From assembly GCA_024402455.1 (NCBI GenBank), contig JAKSTS010000039.1, positions 1 to 17,318 on the forward strand: DNA of 17,318 nucleotides, in the 5' to 3' direction. This document shows positions 1 through 6,517 of the stretch, in pieces. Every line of letters begins with the position of its first letter. Within the stretch, counting starts at the first letter, position 1. Under the pieces are notes generated by a model. The model was not told the origin of the DNA, searched no databases, and saw only the letters and a list, made by a program, of their open reading frames with translations. Made by a program: the position numbers and the translations under genes. Source of the DNA: Treponemataceae bacterium. GTDB lineage: Bacteria; Spirochaetota; Spirochaetia; Treponematales; Treponemataceae.

Positions 1-153
1 GCCTATGGAATTACTTTGTCTCAATTTTTTATTGAAGATGAATGTTTTTCAGAACAATTAACAAAAGCACAAATTGAAATTCTAAACCGCTGGTACCGTC
101 TGACTAAAGACCAACAAAAAAAACTTGCAGATTTTTTAGATGCAATTTTATAG
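1..153 (+). CDS. C-terminal end of an XRE-type (Cro/CI-like) helix-turn-helix regulator, partial
   Basis: An open frame enters from the left edge and ends at TAG 151-153, giving 50 residues. The stretch starting AYGITLSQFF, then a polar patch, then ILNRWYRLTKDQQKKLADFL resembles the end of small XRE regulators, in which the last HTH helix (ITLSQFF) is followed by a Leu/Trp-rich helical segment. The DNA-reading helices themselves lie outside the window, so the family call rests only on this C-terminal pattern. It converges on the SIMPL gene and shares a terminator-like hairpin with it. Target genes cannot be inferred. Confidence 0.6.
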   Translation, partial: AYGITLSQFFIEDECFSEQLTKAQIEILNRWYRLTKDQQKKLADFLDAIL

Positions 154-197
154 GAAGAAAGCGAATCCAAAGAACTATTTTCAATCACCATGCCCAT

Positions 198-240
198 AAA
201 AAAGCCCCCGCTGTTTTGTACAACGAAGGGCTTTGTCTTT
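198..240. terminator. Probable bidirectional terminator between convergent genes
   Basis: AAAGCCC (201-207) pairs with GGGCTTT (228-234) across a 20-base loop. An A-run precedes the left arm and a T-rich stretch follows the right arm, so the hairpin could end transcription from both the regulator on the left and the SIMPL gene on the right. The large loop makes it weaker than the other terminators in the window. Confidence 0.5.
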
Positions 241-257
241 TGGCATTTATTCAGCCG

Positions 258-944
258 TTATTTCAGTTCAAAAACAACAGAAACGTTTGCGGTCACTGAA
301 TCTTGACCAGCTGAAATTGTTGTGGAATTGGCTGTGGCCATTTTTAGACCATCTGCCATTTCGCGCACAACCGGGTAAGAACCAGAATTTTCCATGATGT
401 TGATGACCTTGCCAAGCTTGCAGCCGGCTTCTCTTGCAAAAAGCTCTGCCTTTTCTTTTGCCTGCTGAAACGCAAGAATGCGCGCCTGCTCAAGCGCAGC
501 TTTTGAATCTTTTACAAGGAACGAAATGCCGTTCATCTGGTTTACGCCGGCGGCAATAGCCGTATCAATCACAAGCCCAGCTTTTTCAACGTCTTCAAGC
601 ACAACAATAATGTTGTTCGACGTAACATAAAGCCCCGGATAGTCCTTGCCGTCTTTCCTGTAATTTTCTTGATAAAGTCTGTAGTTCGATGTCGAGATAT
701 TATCTTCAGCAATGCCGATTTTTTTCAGCGCAGCATAGACTTTGTTCATTTTGGCGGCGTTGTTCTGCACCGAATCAAGCGCGGTCTGTTCCTTTGTGAG
801 CACAGAAAATGTAAGCTTTGCCATGTCAGCCGGAACTTTTACAGAACCGCTGCCCGAAACAGAAATTGTGCGGCTTGCAGACTGCGCGAATACGGCTGCA
901 GCACAAATAAATGCAACTAAAATACAGATTGTGATTTTTTTCAT
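258..944 (-). CDS. SIMPL-domain (DUF541) exported protein
   Basis: The protein has 228 residues from the chosen ATG at 944. AGGAG (957-953) lies 8 bases upstream, and this start gives a classic signal peptide (MKKITICILVAF through AVFAQ, with likely cleavage after the AxA-like site near residue 20). A GTG three codons earlier at 953 overlaps the ribosome site and is rejected. The mature part begins ISVSGSGSVKVPADMAKLTF and carries repeated alpha/beta elements with an Ala/Glu/Lys-rich helix (ARILAFQQAKEKAELFAREA), as in SIMPL/DUF541 proteins such as BP26 and YggE. These are periplasmic or membrane-associated proteins of poorly defined role, linked in some bacteria to oxidative stress. The length is typical. 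It appears to be a single-gene unit. Confidence 0.85.
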   Translation of the reverse strand: MKKITICILVAFICAAAVFAQSASRTISVSGSGSVKVPADMAKLTFSVLTKEQTALDSVQNNAAKMNKVYAALKKIGIAEDNISTSNYRLYQENYRKDGKDYPGLYVTSNNIIVVLEDVEKAGLVIDTAIAAGVNQMNGISFLVKDSKAALEQARILAFQQAKEKAELFAREAGCKLGKVINIMENSGSYPVVREMADGLKMATANSTTISAGQDSVTANVSVVFELK

Positions 945-1052
945 TTGCAACACTCCTATGTGGTTTGTGAACTTATTACATTGATAACAAACTCAACCGC
1001 AATAAGTTTCTTTTTAAGCTTTGCAAAATGCGCAACCCCTTAAAACATCCGC

Positions 1053-1077
1053 AATTTCCATTAAAAATACGGAAATT
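1053..1077. repeat. Small inverted repeat between the SIMPL gene and the broken lipoprotein gene
   Basis: AATTTCC (1053-1059) and GGAAATT (1071-1077) form a 7-bp stem with an 11-base loop, followed on the plus strand by TTTTC. It lies in the spacer between divergent genes. It could be a weak plus-strand terminator or a regulatory site; nothing decides between these. Confidence 0.3.
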
Positions 1078-1136
1078 TTCAAAACAAATTGCGTTCTGCC
1101 ATAATTTTGACATATTTCTTTTTTATAATTTGTGCT

Positions 1137-1625
1137 ATGAAAAGGAATATCATTGTTTTAGCCGGATTTGTTTTTATTCTGATTGGCTTTATAACTTGCA
1201 AAAAACACACAGACATTTGGAATGCCGATGGAAGCTACACTTTTTATGAGGCTAATTCATTTGACGTTAAATGCAAAGAGCCGCTTGCTGTTTTTGTGGA
1301 CTATAACAATAACTTTCATATTTAAGAAAAGAAAAACCGCATTCATTTTATTATTTGTTCAAAAACTCGGTTCATACAAGAATTGTCGCGTATATGCGCG
1401 GCAAACTATTACGACAGAATCACGGTGCTGACGCTATGCAGCGGATATAACAAACAGACAAAAATCATTGAAACTTTGAATGACATAACTCTTGTTTCAA
1501 AAACCGAATATGAGACAAAAGGAAACGGAACATACATAACCGCACATTCATTAGAACGCCCATCACCGCAATTAAGGTTTCTTTTCAGCACGGATTTTAT
1601 GTACTGCACTTGTCAGGGCGGCTAA
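1137..1625 (+). pseudogene. Small lipoprotein-like gene interrupted by an in-frame TAA
   Basis: Reading from ATG 1137 gives MKRNIIVLAGFVFILIGFITCKK, a Lys/Arg start, hydrophobic core and Cys that fit a permissive spirochaetal lipobox. The frame stops at TAA 1323-1325 after 62 codons. The very same frame then runs open for another 99 codons to TAA 1623-1625, with ordinary residue composition (for example QTKIIETLNDITLVSKTEYE). A single substitution in codon 63 (CAA, AAA or GAA to TAA) would explain the arrangement and restore a protein of about 162 residues. There is no ribosome site before ATG 1137. A TATAAT at 1124-1129 sits only 7 bases before it, so the original message may have been leaderless. 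I do not recognise the family. Compensating indels near the stop or a sequencing error are alternatives. Confidence 0.5.
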
Positions 1626-1641
1626 TGATGCGTGATGCGGC

Positions 1642-1690
1642 AAAAAAAACGGCACGCTGCTGTTTTAAGGCAGGTGCCGCTTCTTATTTT
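1642..1690. terminator. Strong bidirectional intrinsic terminator
   Basis: CGGCAC (1650-1655) pairs with GTGCCG (1674-1679), and the inner CTGC (1657-1660) pairs with GCAG (1670-1673), leaving one bulged G and a 9-base loop. Eight A residues (1642-1649) give an uninterrupted U-run for minus-strand transcripts, so it ends the DEAD-box helicase gene, whose stop is about 30 bases away. TTCTTATTTT on the other side would also serve the plus-strand lipoprotein remnant. Confidence 0.85.
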
Positions 1691-1710
1691 AGCTGAAATT
1701 TCAGCATGAA

Positions 1711-3801
1711 TTAATCGCAGTTTTTGTGTTTTTTATAAAGACTTGCATTGCTTGTGCGATACTGCATAGGCATCATTTCTTTCTGCTTTGAATGTTTGCC
1801 GCCGTCTTTTCTTGAACCGCGGTCAAAACCGCCACGACGGTCAGAGCGGTCACGTCTTTCCTGTTTGAATGAATCGAAATTTCTGTCAAAACGTCTTCCA
1901 CCACCCTGGAAATTTCTGCCGCCACGACGCTCGAAACCGCCGCCCATTTCGCTGTCTTTTGTATCAATGTGCATATGCGGCAACTGTCTGTCGCGTTTTG
2001 CCATGTCCAAGGCACGCATTGCTGCATCAGGTGGCAGACTTGCCAGAGAAAAGTTTTCTGTAACTTCAATGCGGTCAACAAGCCTGCCAGGAATATGCAG
2101 AAGGCTTGCAAAGAAACGTGCAATTTCCGGTCTGCCCATGCCGTCTCTTCTGCCAAGCCCAACATAAAGGCGAATCTGCTTTGAAAGAGGTGCACTGTTA
2201 AACGTATTAACACTGCCATATCGTTTTCTGTCAAGCTGAGCACCAAACTGTTCTTCAAGCAAAGCTGCAACAACTGCTTTTGGATCCTGGTTCTCGCAGA
2301 TTTTTTCTGCAAATTTAATGAATTCTTTTGAAGCAGCTTTTACAACAGGTTTTGCCGGTGCTTCTTTAACAGAAGAAACTGCTATGGTTTCTGGAATATC
2401 AAAAGATTCTGCATTTTCATCATTTACAAATTCATCAAGCTCAATTGAAACATTTTCTGCAAACTGCGCATTTTCAGATGAACTGTCTGCAAGGCTTTCG
2501 CTTTCTGCAGAAACAATTACTTCCTGCTCAAGATTTTTGCTTGGCTCTGCAATAATCGAATCATTTTTTTCTGCATTGTCTTCGATTTCTTCTGGAACAG
2601 ATGCTTTTGGCAAAAGTCCAAGTTTGTTCAAAGTTTCGTCAAAAAGTCTTTTTCTTTTCGCATTTAAAACTTCGTCAACCGAAGGCACAGATGCTTCTTC
2701 AAGGTTTCCGCTTGAAACCTTGCGAAGATAATTGATTTTTCTACGTTCTTCAGGACGCACCAATGTAAAAGCCATGCCTTTTGCACCGGCGCGTCCAGTG
2801 CGGCCAATGCGGTGAATATATGTCGGTCCGTCAAACGGCATTGCATAATTTACAACATGAGAAAGACCTGTAACGTCAATGCCACGCGCAGCAACGTCTG
2901 TGGCAACAAGAATTTTTGTTTTTTTGCTTCTAAACCGTGCCAGAATTTTTTCGCGCTGAACCTGTGCAATATCTCCATGAAGGGCTGCAGCCTGATAGCC
3001 GCGGTCATCAAGTTCTTTTGCAACCATATCTGCATCAGATTTTGTCTGTGTAAAAATCAAGCCATAAAATTCATCAGAAATATCAATCAAACGGACAAGA
3101 GCGTTTATTTTTTCACTTTCGCGGACAACCCAATAGCGCTGCTCTGTCAAAACTGGTTCTTCAGGACGTGCTTCTTCTTCTACAATTTCATAATCGCCCA
3201 TAAAACGAGAAGCAATGTTCAAAATCGGCTGTGGCATTGTTGCAGAAAAAAGCAGTACGCGACTGTTCGGGTTTGCCTGACTGAAAATTTCTTCAATGTC
3301 TTCAACAAAACCCATATCAAGCATTTCATCTGCTTCATCAAGAATGAAATAATCAATGTTTGCAATATTAAGCGAACCGCGTTCAAGATGGTCTTTTACA
3401 CGCCCCGGAGTGCCGACAACAATTTCAACACCACGGCGCAGACTGCGCAATTGTTCACCCATTCCTGCACCGCCATAAACAGATGCAATCCGAGGAAATT
3501 TTCCAGAATGAAGTGAATCAATCTCTTTGCTTACCTGAAGCGCAAGCTCTCTGGTTGGTGTAAGAACAAGCGCACAAACTTTTCCATTGTCTTCTTTGAT
3601 TTTTTGCACAAGAGGAATGCCGAATGCGGCAGTTTTGCCTGTGCCAGTGCGTGCCTTTGCAATAATGTTAGCATCTCCGTTTAAAAGACGCGGAATTGCA
3701 AGCACCTGAATCGGGGACGGCTGTTCAAAGCCTTTTGCTGCTACAGCTTCAAGTGTAGCTTCATCGAGACCAAGGTCTTCAAATGAGATAGTTTCTTCCA
3801 T
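1711..3801 (-). CDS. DEAD-box ATP-dependent RNA helicase, DeaD/CsdA-like
   Basis: The protein has 696 residues from ATG 3801, which has AAAGGA six bases upstream; an in-frame ATG 12 codons earlier lacks such a site. Motifs in order: Q motif (FEDLGLDEATL, GFEQPSPIQ, residues 7-32), Walker A ARTGTGKT (50-57), PTRELA (82-87), TPGR (131-134), DEAD (155-158), SAT (186-188), ARGID (305-309) and HRIGRTGRAG (330-339). After an acidic, Ser-rich linker (about 402-480) comes a DbpA-type RNA-binding domain (about 543-615, IRLYVGLGRRDG onward) and a basic Gly/Arg/Asp tail (620-696) with repeated RRGG/GGR units. This architecture is that of DeaD/CsdA-like cold-shock helicases, which unwind RNA duplexes in ribosome assembly and mRNA decay. 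That role is inferred from the family. The gene stands alone and has a long upstream leader. Confidence 0.93.
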   Translation of the reverse strand: MEETISFEDLGLDEATLEAVAAKGFEQPSPIQVLAIPRLLNGDANIIAKARTGTGKTAAFGIPLVQKIKEDNGKVCALVLTPTRELALQVSKEIDSLHSGKFPRIASVYGGAGMGEQLRSLRRGVEIVVGTPGRVKDHLERGSLNIANIDYFILDEADEMLDMGFVEDIEEIFSQANPNSRVLLFSATMPQPILNIASRFMGDYEIVEEEARPEEPVLTEQRYWVVRESEKINALVRLIDISDEFYGLIFTQTKSDADMVAKELDDRGYQAAALHGDIAQVQREKILARFRSKKTKILVATDVAARGIDVTGLSHVVNYAMPFDGPTYIHRIGRTGRAGAKGMAFTLVRPEERRKINYLRKVSSGNLEEASVPSVDEVLNAKRKRLFDETLNKLGLLPKASVPEEIEDNAEKNDSIIAEPSKNLEQEVIVSAESESLADSSSENAQFAENVSIELDEFVNDENAESFDIPETIAVSSVKEAPAKPVVKAASKEFIKFAEKICENQDPKAVVAALLEEQFGAQLDRKRYGSVNTFNSAPLSKQIRLYVGLGRRDGMGRPEIARFFASLLHIPGRLVDRIEVTENFSLASLPPDAAMRALDMAKRDRQLPHMHIDTKDSEMGGGFERRGGRNFQGGGRRFDRNFDSFKQERRDRSDRRGGFDRGSRKDGGKHSKQKEMMPMQYRTSNASLYKKHKNCD

Positions 3802-4130
3802 GTTCAATCCTTTCGCATTTTGCTGTCTATCGCGCAATTCATGAACCGGAAATCATCAAGGGCGAACCCCTTTGTAACAGGAAATAACTAACGCCGCACA
3901 GCATTTATGCTTTTCTTTTTATGGCACACTTAATATGCCATTCCATGCAGTTTTCTGCAGACTCAAGGTGTTTATATTATCGTTTTTTGCTAATTTTGTG
4001 AAGCACAATATGCTAAAAAAATACACTGTTTGCAAATACTTCAAAAGAATGTTAAAACCTGCAGAAAATTCAAGATTATATAAATGCAAAAACACAAAAC
4101 AAACCGCTGGTTATCTCATTTTTAAAAGAC
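3802..4130 (-). promoter_or_regulatory. Long structured leader and candidate promoter of the helicase gene
   Basis: No gene is supported here. On the minus strand a candidate promoter is TTGTTT, 16 bases, then TATAAT (4080-4075), which would give a leader of about 265 bases before ATG 3801. The leader contains a short hairpin TGGCA/TGCCA (3922-3940), another TGCAG/CTGCA (3946-3959), and a 10-bp perfect inverted pair TTTTCTGCAG (3951-3960) with CTGCAGAAAA (4059-4068). The last two use overlapping bases, so they are mutually exclusive folds. Long leaders are known for cold-shock helicases such as E. coli csdA; cold regulation here is inference. Confidence 0.35.
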
Positions 4131-4162
4131 AAAAATGCCAGCAGAATTGACAGCCGGCATTT
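4126..4162 (-). terminator. Intrinsic terminator of the alpha/beta-hydrolase gene
   Basis: On the minus strand AAATGCCGGC (4162-4153) pairs with GCTGGCATTT (4142-4133), with one G-U pair and a 10-base loop, followed by TTGTCTTTT. The pairing is better in minus-strand RNA (G-U) than in plus-strand RNA (A-C mismatch), which supports the orientation. It lies about 90 bases beyond the hydrolase stop codon. Confidence 0.65.
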
Positions 4163-4223
4163 CAATTGAGAACAATACAAAGTTTAGAGCAACTTTGATA
4201 ATCTTTTATATTTCAGAATACTG

Positions 4224-4258
4224 TTTTGATTCAGCTGAAAAGCAAAGCTAAATCAAAA
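4224..4258. repeat. 12-bp-stem hairpin spanning the hydrolase stop codon
   Basis: TTTTGATT (4224-4231) pairs with AATCAAAA (4251-4258), and AGCT (4233-4236) with AGCT (4246-4249), around a 9-base loop. It contains the TGA stop (4255-4253) of the minus-strand hydrolase gene. No U-run follows on the minus strand, so it is more likely an mRNA 3'-end stabiliser or a chance fold than the terminator. Confidence 0.4.
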
Positions 4259-5185
4259 ATATTTTTCCATATATTCATCTATATAAGAAAGAACAACTTC
4301 TCTAAGAGGCGCATCTTCTGGAGCAGACAAATCATGATTGCTTTTTGGAAAAACCGTAAGGGTATAAGTGCAGCTCAATTCTTCAAATTTTGCAATCAAA
4401 GATTCGCAGATACTAAATGGAACAATTTCGTCATTTTTGGCATAAGCGCAGATTGTAGGTACACTTGTCGGTTTTAAATATTCAATCGGGGAGTATTCTT
4501 TAAAATAAGGAACCGCCTCTGCGCCTTTTGTTACGCCGAGCCGTTTTTTTATAAGTGCCATTAAGCCTTCAAATCTTTTGTCATCTTCTTTTGCAAGAAA
4601 ATTTGGATCTGCAAGATCAGCAGGTCCAACATAATTTATGCAAAAAGCTATATCAAGCGGACTTTGGTCAATCATTTTATACGCATAAAGCATTGCCAAA
4701 TGTGCACCAGCAGAAGTGCCCATAATTGCCGCTTTATCAAGCTTTATATTTTTTGCAGCACAAACAGCAGCAATTTTTTCTACAGATGTACAAACATCTT
4801 CAAACATTTCCTTAAAAAAATAATCGTTGTTTGCTCCAACAAGGCGATAATCCATCATTGCAACAACAAGCCCGTTTCTTGCCATTTCAGTACAAGAATC
4901 CTTAAGCTCATAGCGGCTGCCGGTATAATAAGCCCCGCCATGAATAAAAACCAGAATATCAAGAGATTCCTGCTCCATGTAATTTTCAGGCAGATAAATG
5001 TCTAATTTCTGTTTACTGTCATTGCCATATGGAATTGCAGTTGCTTTATAAACTCCACATTGCCTGTCCAGATAAAAATTCGGTGCTTTTGCAGAAGAAG
5101 TTGTAGCACAACCTGACAGGAAAAAACAAAAAATACACAAAACAAAGCAGGCTTTTGTCAAAGTGAAGTTTAAAAAAGTTTTCAT
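4253..5185 (-). CDS. Alpha/beta-hydrolase (esterase/lipase-like) lipoprotein
   Basis: The protein has 310 residues. ATG 5185 follows GGAGGA closely. An N-terminal signal (hydrophobic residues 11-23) ends in the lipobox LSGC with the lipid-accepting Cys26, so the enzyme is probably membrane-anchored on the outer side of the cytoplasmic membrane or exported. HGGA (82-85) is the oxyanion-hole motif of the hormone-sensitive-lipase/carboxylesterase type. GTSAG (156-160) holds the nucleophile Ser158. Asp252 (YAKNDEIVP) and His284 (SNHD) fit the rest of the catalytic triad. Length and motif spacing match small carboxylesterases, including BD-FAE-like enzymes; the natural substrate cannot be told and acylated carbohydrates are one possibility. 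The gene is a single unit with its own promoter and terminator. Confidence 0.88.
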   Translation of the reverse strand: MKTFLNFTLTKACFVLCIFCFFLSGCATTSSAKAPNFYLDRQCGVYKATAIPYGNDSKQKLDIYLPENYMEQESLDILVFIHGGAYYTGSRYELKDSCTEMARNGLVVAMMDYRLVGANNDYFFKEMFEDVCTSVEKIAAVCAAKNIKLDKAAIMGTSAGAHLAMLYAYKMIDQSPLDIAFCINYVGPADLADPNFLAKEDDKRFEGLMALIKKRLGVTKGAEAVPYFKEYSPIEYLKPTSVPTICAYAKNDEIVPFSICESLIAKFEELSCTYTLTVFPKSNHDLSAPEDAPLREVVLSYIDEYMEKYF

Positions 5186-5224
5186 ATTTCCTCCGAAACA
5201 ATTTTGTCAAACTAAACAATAAAT

Positions 5225-5252
5225 ATTTTACATACAGTAAACATTAAGGCAA
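5225..5252 (-). promoter_or_regulatory. Promoter of the alpha/beta-hydrolase gene
   Basis: On the minus strand TTGCCT (5252-5247) is followed after 16 bases by TAAAAT (5230-5225). Transcription would start near 5218 and give a leader of about 33 bases containing the GGAGGA ribosome site. Confidence 0.45.
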
Positions 5253-5396
5253 CTATAAAGAAAGTATAAACTTGAAAAATCAAATTGCCAAATAAAAATT
5301 CGTTAGAAAACCTTTAAAATAAGTTTTTTTTACATTTGATGCTGAAAATCCATTTAAAACAAAAATTCATGTTGAAAGCACTGGCAAAAAGTAATC

Positions 5397-5442
5397 TTGT
5401 ATAAAAAATTAAACGATGCTATATTAAAAGCGACATATGTCG
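5397..5442 (+). promoter_or_regulatory. Promoter and operator-like palindrome of the DUF134-NifX gene
   Basis: TTGTAT (5397-5402), a 17-base spacer and TATATT (5420-5425) make a good housekeeping promoter. Immediately downstream the perfect 12-bp palindrome CGACATATGTCG (5431-5442) covers the predicted start of transcription, a usual place for a repressor site. The ribosome site GGAAAGG follows directly. The binding protein is unknown; the DUF134 HTH encoded next door is an obvious candidate. Confidence 0.55.
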
Positions 5443-5455
5443 GAAAGGTTTAAAA

Positions 5456-6241
5456 GTGCCCAGACCTAAAAGATGCAGAAGAATCTGCTGCGAACCTGAA
5501 TTTTCAACATTTGAAGCGACAGACTCAAAAACAGAAGAAACAGTTATTCTTGCAAATGATGAATTTGAAGTAATCAGGCTTGTTGACTATGAAAAAAAGA
5601 CCCACGAAGAATGTGCACAAATTATGGGCGTTTCAAGAACAACAATTACAGAAATCTACGAAAATGCAAGGCACAAAATTGCAGACACTCTCGTAAACGG
5701 CAAAAAACTGCTTATAAAAGGCGGCAACTACATTTTGTGCGATGGTTCGGCAAAACCTTTCTGTGGAAACAGATCATGCAGACGAACTGCAGAAAATCAA
5801 CCAATACAACATTTTCTGCAAAAAGGAGAAAATATTATGAGATTAGCAGTAACTTATGAAAATGGTGAAATTTTTCAGCATTTTGGTCACACAGCAACTT
5901 TTAAATTTTTTGACATCGAAGACGGAAAGATAATTTCGTCTTCTTTAGAACCAACAAACGGAAGCGGACACGGTGCACTTGCAGGTTTTTTGAGCGCAAA
6001 CAAAGTTGATGCCCTGATTTGCGGCGGCATCGGCGGCGGCGCACAGACAGCACTTGCAGAAGCTGGCATTAAAATTTACGGCGGTGTAAAAGGCAGTGCA
6101 GACGAAGCCGCAAAATCTTTTGCAGCAGGCAGGCTTATTTTTAACCCGAACGTACATTGCGACCACCATGACCACGAACACCAGGAAGGACACTCTTGCG
6201 GCGAACACAGCTGCAGCGAACATTCCTGCGGAAATAACTAA
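5456..6241 (+). CDS. DUF134 (UPF0251) HTH domain fused to a NifX/NifB-like domain with His/Cys-rich tail
   Basis: The protein has 261 residues and starts at GTG 5456 behind GGAAAGG. Residues 1 to about 105 are DUF134-like: MPRPKRCRRICCEPEF at the N-terminus, then an HTH of sigma-region-4 type (EECAQIMGVSRTTITEIYENAR, about 51-72). After a Cys-containing linker (CGNRSCRR), residues 128 to about 225 match the dinitrogenase iron-molybdenum cofactor domain (NifX/NifB type): RLAVTYENG, GGIGGGAQ (190-197), AEAGIKIYGGVKG. Residues 234-261 are a metal-binding-like tail with three HSC(G/S) repeats and a His/Asp cluster. The NifX part has its own ATG at 5837 behind AAAGGAG, so a 134-residue second product is possible. 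The likely role is a metal- or redox-responsive regulator; this is inference, since no nitrogenase genes are in view. Confidence 0.85.
   Translation: MPRPKRCRRICCEPEFSTFEATDSKTEETVILANDEFEVIRLVDYEKKTHEECAQIMGVSRTTITEIYENARHKIADTLVNGKKLLIKGGNYILCDGSAKPFCGNRSCRRTAENQPIQHFLQKGENIMRLAVTYENGEIFQHFGHTATFKFFDIEDGKIISSSLEPTNGSGHGALAGFLSANKVDALICGGIGGGAQTALAEAGIKIYGGVKGSADEAAKSFAAGRLIFNPNVHCDHHDHEHQEGHSCGEHSCSEHSCGNN
5822..5839 (+). promoter_or_regulatory. Internal ribosome site and ATG for the NifX-like half
   Basis: Within the fusion gene AAAGGAG (5822-5828) precedes ATG 5837-5839 by 8 bases, in frame. This is stronger than the site in front of the annotated GTG start. The ATG is exactly where a free-standing NifX-like protein would begin (MRLAVTYENG), so the gene may be a fusion of two formerly adjacent genes that still makes both products. 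Confidence 0.55.
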
Positions 6242-6247
6242 ACAAAT

Positions 6248-6262
6248 GCGGCAATATGTCGC
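6248..6262. repeat. Operator-like inverted repeat downstream of the DUF134-NifX gene
   Basis: GCGGCA (6248-6253) and TGTCGC (6257-6262) face each other across ATA. The sequence closely resembles the promoter palindrome of the same gene (shared halves GCGRC and TGTCG). It begins 6 bases after the stop codon. It may be a second binding site or a coincidental hairpin. Confidence 0.3.
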
Positions 6263-6285
6263 TTAAACTTTAATGCCCCGAAACA

Positions 6286-6346
6286 CAGGTTCATCAGCTT
6301 TGACAGACACACAACTGATGAACCTGCACTGCAAAACAATTTTTTA
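6286..6346 (+). terminator. Intrinsic terminator after the DUF134-NifX gene
   Basis: CAGGTTCATCAG (6286-6297) pairs perfectly with CTGATGAACCTG (6315-6326), a 12-bp stem with a 17-base loop. The U-run (6339-6345) comes about 12 bases after the stem, further than usual, so termination could be less efficient than the stem suggests. Confidence 0.65.
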
Positions 6347-6428
6347 AATCAATAAAAATTTCGTCAACACAATAAAAGATTGACTTATAAATAAAAATCA
6401 ATTTAAAATAAATTAGCCTTGATACTAT

Positions 6429-6458
6429 TTGCAAATATCTAAATGCAATTGGTATAGT
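6429..6458 (+). promoter_or_regulatory. Candidate promoter of the secreted glycan-binding protein gene
   Basis: TTGCAA (6429-6434), 18 bases, then TATAGT (6453-6458). The predicted start of transcription lies about 53 bases before the ATG. It is the best match in a very AT-rich spacer, where chance matches are common. Confidence 0.4.
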
Positions 6459-6517
6459 TGTTTGAAGAGATGATTCAGAACGGCAACAGAACTTTTATAG
6501 AATATAAGGACTAATAA

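Noticed and set aside
669..984. Plus-strand open frames inside the SIMPL gene
   Set aside because: They are antisense to a well-supported exported protein, lack ribosome sites and show no domain pattern.
1107..1129. TTGACA and TATAAT before the broken lipoprotein gene as a promoter
   Set aside because: The two hexamers are only 11 bases apart, too close to act together. TATAAT alone may still be a -10 element, as noted for the pseudogene.
1748..3516. Long plus- and minus-strand alternative frames inside the helicase gene, including frames of 234, 179 and 139 codons
   Set aside because: All lie inside a gene with every DEAD-box motif in order. Their compositions (Cys/Phe/Asn-rich or Arg/Pro-rich) are typical of shadow frames.
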